From contig NZ_SISF01000027.1 of the NCBI RefSeq assembly GCF_004310285.1, positions 62,001-126,000 of the forward strand: DNA of 64,000 bases. The letters are read 5' to 3'. The notes under the pieces are model-generated. The model saw nothing but the letters and a program-made list of their open reading frames with translations, was not told where the DNA came from and did not search any database. Positions 8,156 to 15,896 of the stretch are shown here, in pieces. Source of the stretch: Agrobacterium cavarae. GTDB lineage: Bacteria; Pseudomonadota; Alphaproteobacteria; Rhizobiales; Rhizobiaceae. Every line of letters begins with the position of its first letter. The first letter of the stretch is position 1. The translations under genes and the position numbers were made by a program.

Positions 8156-10222
8156 CTACTTCCACATTTCGCGCATCCGCGCGCCGACATCGATGCGAAT
8201 TTGCTGTGCACTACGCTCAGATGCCGCAGCCGAAACTTTGGGCCAGGTCGTAGGTTCGAAATATTGAAGCAGAGTTGCTGGGATGAACCTGGAACGTGAT
8301 GCATAGACGTGTCGATCGCCCTGCGAATTCTGCCCATGGGTAAAAAATCGCTGCGGCGTAATCAGCGCCAGGCTGTCCTTCGCGCGTGTCATTCCTACAT
8401 AAAGCAGACGCCGCTCTTCTTCGATTTCCTGTGTCGTCCCCGTGCCTAGATCAGACGGTATACAGCCATCGACAACATTCAGCATGAACACGGAGCGCCA
8501 TTCCTGGCCTTTCGCAGAATGTATTGTCGAGAGGACGAGGTAGTCCTCATCGAGCAAAGGAACCCCTGCCTGGTCGCTCGTAGCATCTGGAGGATCAAGG
8601 GTCAGTTCGGTCAAAAACCGTTCGCGGGATGCATATCCGCCAGCGATTTGCTCAAGCTGTAGGAGGTCAGCTTTACGCGTATCGGCATCTTCATGCATCC
8701 GCTCAAGATGGGGTTCGTACCAAAGACGGGCCTGAGCTATGTCCGAGGGCCACCCTTGCTGCGTTTTCCCAAGACCAGCGAGGAGCGTCACAAAAGATGT
8801 CCAATCTGCACCCGTCTTTGGTGGCGGCGGGACTTCCGCAAGTGCCATGATCGGTTCAGGATCAGACGAGATAGTATCGAGAATCACACCAGCCTTCTTC
8901 GGACCGATGCCTGGGAGCATCTGCAGCAAGCGAAATCCGGCAACCCGATCGCGCGGGTTTTGCGCGAAACGGAGGACGGACAGCATGTCTTTTACATGGG
9001 CGCTGTCGAGAAACTTGAGACCGCCAAATTTGACGAAAGGAATGTTGCGTCGGGTAAGCTCAACCTCAAGTGCACCACTATGGCTTGATGTTCGAAAAAG
9101 AACGGCCTGCTGCTTGAGCGTCATTCCTGTTTCGCGATTGGCAAGCACCTGATCGATGATGAAGTTAGCTTGTTCGGTCTCGTCCTTGACTGTGACAAGT
9201 TTCGGGCGCTCGAGCGACTCCCGCTCCGTCCACAGGTTCTTGGTGAAACGCTCACGTGCAAGTTCGATTACACTGTTCGCTGCCGCCAAGATCGGTTGCG
9301 TCGAGCGGTAATTGCGGTCGAGCGTGATGATGTCAGCGGCTGGGGTGAATGACGACGGGAAGTCGAGAATGTTACGGACCGTCGCAGCGCGGAAGGAATA
9401 GATCGACTGGGCATCGTCGCCAACCACAGTCAGACCGCGACCACCCGGCTTCAGCGCCATCAACACGGAGGCCTGCAATCTGTTGGTGTCTTGATATTCG
9501 TCAACCATAACGTGGTCGAACCGCTTGCCGATATCATCGGCTAGATCCGGATCGCCGACCATTTGCGCCCAGTATAGGAGGAGATCGTCGTAGTCGAGAA
9601 CGTTCTGGCTCTGCTTTGCCTCTACATAGGCCGCAAACAATTCCTTAAGCTGCTCTTCCCACATCGCCACCCAGGGATAGTGCTGACGCAGTATCTCGCT
9701 CAACGGTGTCTGGGAGTTTACCGTGCGGGAATAGATCGCAAGACAGGTCCCTTTTGTGGGAAATCGGCTTTCAGTTTTTGAAAAGCCTAGCTCATGACGC
9801 GCCAGGTTGATCAGGTCCGCACTGTCTTCCCGATCGTGAATCGTAAAGTCCACGTTGAGACCGATCTGCTCGGCATACATTCTCAGCAGCCTTGCGCCGA
9901 TACCGTGGAATGTGCCGGACCAAGCAAGTGCGTCCGTCAAGATCGCAGAGTTAGAGCCCAGCACATTGCGGCAGATTCTCTCAACGCGGCGGGACATTTC
10001 CGATGCTGCTCTGCGTGAGAAGGTCATGAGAAGAATGCGCCGAGGGTCGGCACCATTAACGATGAGATGAGCGACGCGGTGCGCCAGCGTGTTTGTCTTG
10101 CCGGAGCCTGCACCGGCGATGATCAGCAGTGGTCCTCCCGTCTCGCCCTGAGCCAGTCCAACGCCATGCTCGACGGCCTTGCGCTGTTGCTCATTTAGTT
10201 TTTCGAGATAGGCGACGGCCAT
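8156..10222 (-). CDS. UvrD/Rep-type superfamily 1 DNA helicase
   Basis: A 688-aa ATP-dependent 3'-5' helicase. Motif I is IIAGAGSGKTNTLAHR, motif Ia LLMTFSRRAASEM, motif II HVMVDEYQDTNRLQ, motif III VVGDDAQSIYSFRAA, motif IV DRNYRSTQPIL, motif V VLSTIHSAKGQEWRSV and motif VI EEERRLLYVGMTRAKD. It unwinds DNA in repair or recombination. It is shorter than the 720-800 residues of canonical UvrD/PcrA and belongs to a secondary helicase group found beside uvrD in many rhizobia. Convergent with the GntR gene; an own promoter is expected in the 360-nt gap upstream. No partner gene nearby suggests a more specific role. Confidence 0.93.
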   Translation of the reverse strand: MAVAYLEKLNEQQRKAVEHGVGLAQGETGGPLLIIAGAGSGKTNTLAHRVAHLIVNGADPRRILLMTFSRRAASEMSRRVERICRNVLGSNSAILTDALAWSGTFHGIGARLLRMYAEQIGLNVDFTIHDREDSADLINLARHELGFSKTESRFPTKGTCLAIYSRTVNSQTPLSEILRQHYPWVAMWEEQLKELFAAYVEAKQSQNVLDYDDLLLYWAQMVGDPDLADDIGKRFDHVMVDEYQDTNRLQASVLMALKPGGRGLTVVGDDAQSIYSFRAATVRNILDFPSSFTPAADIITLDRNYRSTQPILAAANSVIELARERFTKNLWTERESLERPKLVTVKDETEQANFIIDQVLANRETGMTLKQQAVLFRTSSHSGALEVELTRRNIPFVKFGGLKFLDSAHVKDMLSVLRFAQNPRDRVAGFRLLQMLPGIGPKKAGVILDTISSDPEPIMALAEVPPPPKTGADWTSFVTLLAGLGKTQQGWPSDIAQARLWYEPHLERMHEDADTRKADLLQLEQIAGGYASRERFLTELTLDPPDATSDQAGVPLLDEDYLVLSTIHSAKGQEWRSVFMLNVVDGCIPSDLGTGTTQEIEEERRLLYVGMTRAKDSLALITPQRFFTHGQNSQGDRHVYASRSRFIPATLLQYFEPTTWPKVSAAASERSAQQIRIDVGARMREMWK

Positions 10223-10582
10223 AAAATCTTACTTGATGCTCAGATTGCAAAGGAGGGGTTGGGAACAAAGACTGAACATACGCCACTCTTTAGCTGTATG
10301 GAAGGTTCTCATGCCATCAAGCGATTATTTCTTCCAGAACAGCAGGAGAATGGTCGGACGACAATCCGGCGCGGCTCGTTTTTAGAGAATGCGCCTTTGA
10401 TTTTCAAAGCATGCGCAAGTTTTGGCGGCGGCGCTCAGGCTGTCAATTGCGCGATCAGTGCGCCAACTCTAGCGACTTAAATAACCGATGATGCCTGGTG
10501 TGGCCTAGTAGGCACCAATCACTAGTACCCAAACGTCTTCGTCACGTGACCGCCTGGAGTCAGGGTGCGATTCTGCCGCGGA
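10223..10582. other. Intergenic 360 nt
   Basis: Region between the helicase start and the end of the diguanylate cyclase gene, both on the minus strand. It must hold the helicase promoter and the terminator of the GGDEF gene. I see no convincing coding sequence; a 73-codon TTG-initiated plus-strand frame at 10,259 has an AGGAGG touching its start codon but no recognisable protein. Confidence 0.4.
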
Positions 10583-12052
10583 TTATCGTCTCCGAGCTTC
10601 CGCTCGGGTCAGCGCGCCACCGGAATTGATAGAGGCATAATGCGCCTTCTTGTTTTCATACATGAGGGCGTCAGCACGTTTGACGACAGACTCGATTGTC
10701 TCGTCTCCTTCGCTGGTCGCCACGCCGTAGGACATGCTCAGAGGAGCAGTCGAGTAAAACTGATTGTTGATCCGCAGAAGTTCAAGGATTGTTTCCATCA
10801 TTGTGGCAGCGGATTTTGCATCTGCGCCGGGCAACAGGACCGCAAATTCATCCCCGCCTATCCGGCAGGCATGGTTCGGCGCCGCCACCGCGCCATTGAG
10901 GATCTCGCCGAAGCGGCGCAAGAGTCCATCGCCTGCGTCGTGCCCAAGTTGATCGTTTGCCTCCTTCAAGCCATTGAGGTCAATGATGACGGCTGAGACA
11001 GGGCGCAGCGATTTGCGCTCGAGGCGATTCATCTCGTCGGCATAGAAGGCGCGATTGTAGAGTTTGGTGAGGACGTCATGCTTTCCGAGATATTCGAGAT
11101 AAGCTTCTGCCTTCTTGCGTGCCGTGATGTCGGCGAGCGCCACCTGTACGCGAGACCAATCGCCTTCGTGACCCGGGAACACGGAGAAATGCAGCAAAAT
11201 GTGACGCATTGAACCATCTAGCGCGTAATTCACCACTTCGCGGTGATGAAAAAGATTGCCGTTCCAAAGCTCCATCAGTTGTTCTCGGAAGGGTTTCTCC
11301 ATGTCGTCACGGAAAATTTCGCCAAGCCGGTGCAGAAGATCGTTTTGATCTCGTGCTCCGAACAGATCGAGCGTTGACTGATTGACGTCTATAACCCTGA
11401 TCTCGCTCATACATTGGCGCACAAATTCCGGGTGAACGTCCATGAATGTGCGGAAGTCGGTAATGCCGCGGTCACGGATGTCTTCAATCAGCGTGCGGAT
11501 GCGACTGAAATCCTCAATCCATAACGATACCGGAGAATGCTGGAAAATGCCCTCCGCCTGACGCCTTTGTTCGGCTTCCGCACGACGGGCGTCTTCGCGG
11601 TCGGTGATATCTTCGGTGGTCAAAAGAACCCTGCCGAGCGTCTCTTCATGACCAGGTAGAACTGTTCCTCGCAGCTGGATGTCGAGCCTGCGCCCGGAAA
11701 TTGTGTAATTGACGGTCGTGCTCGAAAAAGACATTGCGCCATCGAAGAGCGCGGACAGTTCGTTGATATGAGTGTCCAGCATATCATCGCGGAAGACGGA
11801 AGTGATATTGGCGACCAAGTGCTCGAGGCTATCCGCTTCGAAAAGGTCGAGAGTTTTGGCGTTGACAGCGGTAACACGGATCCGCGTTGAACAGGCATGA
11901 ATCCGACTGCGATCCTCTCTCAGGAACGCTTTGATATCGGTCACTCCCTTGGAGCGCCAGTCATCGAAAAGCGCCTGCACTCCGCTGAAATCTTCGATCC
12001 ACATGGCGATCGGCGCAAGATTAAAGATATCGGACTCTAAAGCATCGATCAT
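10583..12052 (-). CDS. PAS-PAS-GGDEF diguanylate cyclase
   Basis: Makes cyclic di-GMP from two GTP. The 489-aa protein has two clearly duplicated PAS-like modules: each begins with P[IV][AS][ML]WIEDFS and repeats V[TI][AD]VN..TLDLF, then FRDDM and LPGHE/FPGHE. They are followed by a GGDEF domain with an intact CRIGGDEFAVLLPG. No transmembrane segment is seen, so it is cytosolic. The inhibitory I-site (RxxD five residues before GGDEF) is absent; AAPN stands there, so product feedback is probably lost. An upstream start at 12,223 is possible, but ATG 12,052 has AGGA at seven bases and begins at the first PAS. Divergent from a nucleotide cyclase. Confidence 0.92.
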   Translation of the reverse strand: MIDALESDIFNLAPIAMWIEDFSGVQALFDDWRSKGVTDIKAFLREDRSRIHACSTRIRVTAVNAKTLDLFEADSLEHLVANITSVFRDDMLDTHINELSALFDGAMSFSSTTVNYTISGRRLDIQLRGTVLPGHEETLGRVLLTTEDITDREDARRAEAEQRRQAEGIFQHSPVSLWIEDFSRIRTLIEDIRDRGITDFRTFMDVHPEFVRQCMSEIRVIDVNQSTLDLFGARDQNDLLHRLGEIFRDDMEKPFREQLMELWNGNLFHHREVVNYALDGSMRHILLHFSVFPGHEGDWSRVQVALADITARKKAEAYLEYLGKHDVLTKLYNRAFYADEMNRLERKSLRPVSAVIIDLNGLKEANDQLGHDAGDGLLRRFGEILNGAVAAPNHACRIGGDEFAVLLPGADAKSAATMMETILELLRINNQFYSTAPLSMSYGVATSEGDETIESVVKRADALMYENKKAHYASINSGGALTRAEARRR

Positions 12053-12347
12053 CGGATTTCCTGGGGTAAGTTCAAGCACTGGAGTGGACCGCGCTGCCGA
12101 GACTTTACGAATAATATGTAACCGGTGCTTTAATAGTATTGAAAGTCCTCGATCAAAAGATGGGTTGGCGCGTACCAGCCCGTAAGGATCGGCATTTCCG
12201 CAGGGGCCAACACGAAAGATCAATCCAAGCGAATGTTAACGGGCGGGACATTGAACAATGTTCGTCATCGTTCGTTTCTGTTCGCAAGCTGCGGATTGAA
12301 CCTCCCGATTGCTTTTCGAAGTCTTTTATCGTGGCGGAGCCGCACGC
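12053..12347. promoter_or_regulatory. Divergent promoter region, diguanylate cyclase / nucleotide cyclase
   Basis: 295 nt between two divergent second-messenger enzyme genes. It is expected to carry both promoters. A 57-codon upstream extension of the GGDEF frame overlaps it, but has no domain. No clear dyad operator was recognised. Confidence 0.45.
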
Positions 12348-13559
12348 ATGCGCCGAACTTCATCTATCGAAACCAGTATTTCCAAACAGCTCGCAAAGAA
12401 GGCAATGCCAGTCGCGCTTTCAGTCGTTGCGATCGGTGTGTGCATGACAATTTACCTGTCGTTCTGGATATCGTCAGAAGACAAAAAGGCAGATGAGGCT
12501 GTCCGGGGAAACGTTGCATATCTCACAGATGTCTCCAGCCTCATGTCCCACATTCAAGACGCAGAAATCGGACAGAGAGGGTTCCTCCTCACGGGCGACC
12601 AGCTTTACCTTAAGCCATATACCACCGCTATGGAGTCGCTTGATGGGATGCTGGATAAGCTTGCTGCGGGAGCGGAAGACGCATCTGTCGAAACAGGAAG
12701 CATCCCGACCCTACGGAGTCTGGTTGCCCAGAAGAAGTCCGAGCTCGAGCAAAGCGTGGAATATCGCCGCAATGGGGACGACAGCGGCGCGATTGCGCTT
12801 GTCAAAACCGGGCAGGGTAAAATCCTCATGGATGGGATCCGGTCCGTGTTGGCTCAGATGGAGAAGGATGGATTGGAGCAACTTGCGAAACGTTCCGACG
12901 CAGCCAGCGCTGCGAAGACGCGGATGCACTTTCTCCTTTTGTTGTTCGCCATAATGGTCGGCGGTATGGCGATACTGGTCGTGCGCGCCACGGTCACGCG
13001 GGCGAAAGCGGCTGAAAGGACGAGAGATGAACTTCTTTCACATGCGGATCGGCGCCTGATGGCGGTCATGGCAGCTGACCTCGTTGGTTACAGCAGGCTG
13101 ATGGAAAACAATGAGGCCGACACTCTCGAGCGTTTAAAGGCGGCAAGAGACGTCATCGACACAATAATCGAAGACAATAGTGGTGTGATAATAACGACAG
13201 CAGGCGATAGCATCGTTGCGGCATTTCCAAGCGCGCTCTCGGCGATCGACTGTGCGCTCCAGATCCAGAAATTTATGGTGACGCACAATGCCGACAGGCC
13301 AAACGACGATCGCCTTCTATTTAGAATAGGAATGAATGTCGGAGACGTCATCGTAGACAACGGAGACATATTCGGTGACACCGTCAACATCGCCGCTCGG
13401 CTTGAGGGCATCGCTGAGCCCGGAGGCATATGTGTTTCCCGGTCCGTCAGGGATCACATCAGGAAGCAGAGAAAACTAAAGTTTGAAGACGCTGGTTTCC
13501 AGCAGGTCAAAAACATTTCTCGACCGATCAGCACGTTTAGGGTTCGCGAAGCCGCCTAG
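12348..13559 (+). CDS. Membrane class III adenylate/guanylate cyclase with CHASE3 sensor
   Basis: A 403-aa inner-membrane protein. A first transmembrane helix is near residues 18-38 (VALSVVAIGVCMTIYLSFW). It is followed by a periplasmic CHASE3 domain with the family hallmark IQDAEIGQRGFLLTGD and a second helix (FLLLLFAIMVGGMAILVV). The C-terminal class III cyclase domain shows metal aspartates in VMAADLVGYSRLM and TTAGDSIVAAF and the catalytic Asn/Arg of FGDTVNIAARLE. It makes cAMP or cGMP from NTP; adenylate cyclase is the usual activity of this rhizobial class. Start 12,348 has GGAG eight bases upstream and removes 13 residues from the longest frame. It ends near a bidirectional terminator. 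Confidence 0.92.
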   Translation: MRRTSSIETSISKQLAKKAMPVALSVVAIGVCMTIYLSFWISSEDKKADEAVRGNVAYLTDVSSLMSHIQDAEIGQRGFLLTGDQLYLKPYTTAMESLDGMLDKLAAGAEDASVETGSIPTLRSLVAQKKSELEQSVEYRRNGDDSGAIALVKTGQGKILMDGIRSVLAQMEKDGLEQLAKRSDAASAAKTRMHFLLLLFAIMVGGMAILVVRATVTRAKAAERTRDELLSHADRRLMAVMAADLVGYSRLMENNEADTLERLKAARDVIDTIIEDNSGVIITTAGDSIVAAFPSALSAIDCALQIQKFMVTHNADRPNDDRLLFRIGMNVGDVIVDNGDIFGDTVNIAARLEGIAEPGGICVSRSVRDHIRKQRKLKFEDAGFQQVKNISRPISTFRVREAA

Positions 13560-13695
13560 GTATGTTCAACGCTCTTGGTGCCACGGACAAGGGGTATGCT
13601 AAAGGCCTTCGGAGCGAGAAACGTTCTCAGCCAGAAACGCTACCTTGTAAGCACGAAATCAGCGCGATCGCGGATCTGTTCGGATGAGGGTAAAG

Positions 13696-13720
13696 GAAAC
13701 CCTCCAACTTGGAGGGTTTC
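13696..13720. terminator. Bidirectional terminator between convergent genes
   Basis: Perfect ten-base stem GAAACCCTCC/GGAGGGTTTC with loop AACTT. It is placed between the stop of the nucleotide cyclase (13,559) and the stop of the convergent small gene (13,749). The T residues at the stem base serve both strands. Confidence 0.6.
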
Positions 13721-13748
13721 GCAGGAAACGCGATCTTCGATTGTTTGG

Positions 13749-13979
13749 TTAGAGCGCGCTTTGCCGAACAACGGTGATTTTGCCAAGTTCAACCAGCGGC
13801 GTGACGTCTAGGCTTGTACCTTTGTCAGCCATGTCGAGGCTGTAGAGAAATTCCCGCCCAGCCGGATCGTTATCCGTCGCCTGGATTTTTTCTCGACCGA
13901 TGTATGGACCGGCCGGGATGGAAATTCCTGAAGCCTCACAGTCCTCTATTGCTCTAAAACGTACGGGTGCACCTTCCAT
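13749..13979 (-). CDS. Small conserved-looking hypothetical protein (76 aa)
   Basis: I do not recognise a family. The frame runs upstream to 14,114, but the start at 13,979 has a strong GAGGAAG seven bases before ATG. The 76 residues are soluble, with a compact mixed composition (AIEDCEASGISIPAGPYIG then DVTPLVELGKITVV) and no signal or membrane helix. Codon use in this frame is rhizobial. It is flanked by a bidirectional terminator and lies divergent from the brkB-like gene. Real coding status is supported by the ribosome-binding site and the terminator; function is unknown. Confidence 0.5.
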   Translation of the reverse strand: MEGAPVRFRAIEDCEASGISIPAGPYIGREKIQATDNDPAGREFLYSLDMADKGTSLDVTPLVELGKITVVRQSAL

Positions 13980-14197
13980 TTGTACTTCCTCGGGATTTGC
14001 AAATGAAGAATATGCAGCTGGTACCGCCGGATTATGATGCCCTGAAACAAACCGTGATGCAATTGCCGGTGCCGATTTTCTTGAAGAAGAGACAAATTCT
14101 GTTCGGAATGGCATGGGGAAAAAGCAACTTAACAGGCGATAAACGTTAGCTATTTCGTTTATGATGCGGTTTCAGAACGAGCATGCTGGAGAGATCA

Positions 14198-15172
14198 ATG
14201 AGCGACGACACTGGGGGCGATCGCGGCCGTGACGCCGAGGCACCACAGGACATTCCGGCAAAGGGTTTAAGGGATGTGTTCTGGCGCGTCGTCAAGGCGA
14301 TCATGGCTGATCGCGTGACGTTGATTGCTGCTGGCGTCACCTATTTCATGTTGCTGTCGCTGTTTCCGGCACTCGGTGCCTTGGTGGCACTCTACGGATT
14401 TGTCGCAGATCCCACGGCGATTATGGCCCACATCGGTTTCCTTGCAGGTGTCTTCCCACCTGGATCGTTCGATTTGATAATGAACCAGCTGACATCTCTC
14501 ACGCAGCAGGCGACATCGACAAGAAGTCTGGCGTTCTTTGGCGGCTTGCTCGTAGCGATCTGGAGCGCCAACAGCGGTATGAAGGCATTGTTCGACGCGA
14601 TGAATGTCTCGTATCAAGAAGATGAAAAACGCAGTCTTGTTCGTTTGAACCTTCTATCCCTGGGGTTCACTTTTTGCGCGCTTGTCGTCGCAATCATTCT
14701 GATTGCAGCTATTGGCGTGCTGCCCGCAGTTCTGAAGTATCTGTGGCTTGATGATTGGCAGGAGTTTCTTGCCCGTCTAGCGCGTTGGCCATTCATCATC
14801 CTTGTCTTCGGCTGCGGAATTTCAATGATCTACCGGTACGGTCCGAGCCGCGAAGAAGCAAAGATCAAATGGTTAAGCTGGGGCGTCGTCTTCAGCACGG
14901 TGCTCTGGCTGGTCGCCTCCGTCTTGTTTTCGTTCTACCTTGAGAATTTCGCGAACTATAATGCGACCTACGGCACTCTCGGCGCCCTCATTGGGTTGAT
15001 GGTGTGGGTGTGGATTTCGGTCGTTATCCTGATCGTCGGAGCAGAGATCAACGCCGAACTCGAGCATCAAACGCGCAAGGATTCGACAACCGGCTCACCG
15101 AAACCAATGGGGGAGCGTGGGGCTTATGTTGCTGACACTGTTGGTGAAGCGGCCAGGGACGGGAGTTTGTGA
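14198..15172 (+). CDS. YihY/BrkB-family inner-membrane protein
   Basis: A 324-aa polytopic membrane protein of the YihY/UPF0761 (formerly 'ribonuclease BN') family. Hallmarks are GLRDVFWRVVKAIMADRVTLIAAGVTYFMLLSLFPALGALVALYG at the N-terminus (shown only in part here: AAGVTYFMLLSLFPALGALV), the helix SGMKALFDAMNVSYQEDEKR, and WGVVFSTVLWLVASVLFSFY. There are about six transmembrane helices, and a charged cytoplasmic tail. Family function is not settled; transport or envelope roles are discussed. ATG 14,198 is preferred over an ATG five codons upstream because GGAGA lies at proper distance. It stands alone. Confidence 0.88.
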   Translation: MSDDTGGDRGRDAEAPQDIPAKGLRDVFWRVVKAIMADRVTLIAAGVTYFMLLSLFPALGALVALYGFVADPTAIMAHIGFLAGVFPPGSFDLIMNQLTSLTQQATSTRSLAFFGGLLVAIWSANSGMKALFDAMNVSYQEDEKRSLVRLNLLSLGFTFCALVVAIILIAAIGVLPAVLKYLWLDDWQEFLARLARWPFIILVFGCGISMIYRYGPSREEAKIKWLSWGVVFSTVLWLVASVLFSFYLENFANYNATYGTLGALIGLMVWVWISVVILIVGAEINAELEHQTRKDSTTGSPKPMGERGAYVADTVGEAARDGSL

Positions 15173-15300
15173 TCCGGCGAGGCGCGGGCAGCATGCAGCG
15201 ACTGGGTGGAGGCGGCATTTTACGCCCAAACATGTGCTCTCGTTGAGGCTACCATTTTTGCGATCACAACGAGTCTGCTGCGGTGTTGTCAGGTTGTGCG

Positions 15301-15326
15301 TGGCCCCGGCAATAGAGACGGGGCCA
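15301..15326 (-). terminator. Hairpin downstream of cold-shock gene
   Basis: Perfect eight-base stem TGGCCCCG/CGGGGCCA with a ten-base loop, starting nine bases after the csp stop in the minus direction. A U-tract is weak, but position and stability fit a terminator. Confidence 0.55.
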
Positions 15327-15334
15327 TAGCGTAA

Positions 15335-15538
15335 TTACAGAACAGTTACGTTCTCTGCCTTTGCCTTGCCCGTCTTACGGTCCTGGCCGACATCATAGCT
15401 AACCTTCTGTCCGTCGGTCAAAGCGCCACCGAAGCCCACCGCGGAGATGTGAACAAAGACGTCCGGACCGCCGTTGTCTGGGGTAATGAAGCCGAAGCCC
15501 TTATCCTGTGCGAAAAATTTAACAGTACCAGTTGCCAT
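15335..15538 (-). CDS. Cold-shock-domain RNA chaperone (CspA family)
   Basis: A 67-aa single cold-shock domain, the usual length. RNP1 (KGFGFI) and RNP2 (VFVHIS) are intact, with [13 protein letters not shown] at the start. It binds single-stranded nucleic acid and melts mRNA structure on cold shock or in stationary phase. Rhizobia carry several copies, so a specific csp number cannot be given. An own promoter is expected in the region upstream (15,539-15,859), and a strong hairpin follows the gene. Confidence 0.95.
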   Translation of the reverse strand: MATGTVKFFAQDKGFGFITPDNGGPDVFVHISAVGFGGALTDGQKVSYDVGQDRKTGKAKAENVTVL

Positions 15539-15859
15539 GTTGTCCTCGTTTTATCGATTGGAAACTGCCGCAATATCGACTGTTGCGTTCAACTTCAAGT
15601 TTTTCCGTACGCTACCGACGCTGGGCCGCAAATGGAGATGCCTCTTTCGCCCAGCCACGCATGTGCAGGGTCGCTCTCCATCCTGGAGCCCAGAGCATGG
15701 CGACGCTCATCCAGCGTCTCGACTGGAAGAGGGAAACTGGCATGACCGTAACCAGCGGCTCGGTTGGGCACGATTGCGTTATTAGCGCCACCAGATCGGA
15801 TTGGCGGCCAGTGTCCAGGCGTCCGGGAAACCGGCGACGATCGTCGTCTTCCTGCTCAG
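15539..15859. other. Intergenic region upstream of csp
   Basis: About 320 nt holding the csp promoter and 5' leader on the minus strand. Overlapping short frames on both strands (98-127 codons) have no recognisable domain and mutually exclude each other; I treat them as chance. Confidence 0.4.
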
Positions 15860-15896
15860 AAAAAACCCGGAGAGAGCGCGACCTAGGGGCGTTTTT
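15860..15896 (-). terminator. Terminator overlapping the end of the GT4-GH1 gene
   Basis: In the minus direction AAAAACGCCCC..., containing the gene's TAG stop, pairs with ...CCGGGTTTTTT. The six-base T-run closes a probable intrinsic terminator of the glycosylation operon. Confidence 0.5.

Noticed and set aside
10259-10480. 73-codon TTG-started frame after an AGGAGG
   Set aside because: Ribosome-binding site touches the start codon, no family resemblance, lies in the helicase promoter region.
13575-13811. 78-codon plus-strand frame behind the nucleotide cyclase
   Set aside because: Runs through the bidirectional terminator and into the convergent gene; no ribosome-binding site.
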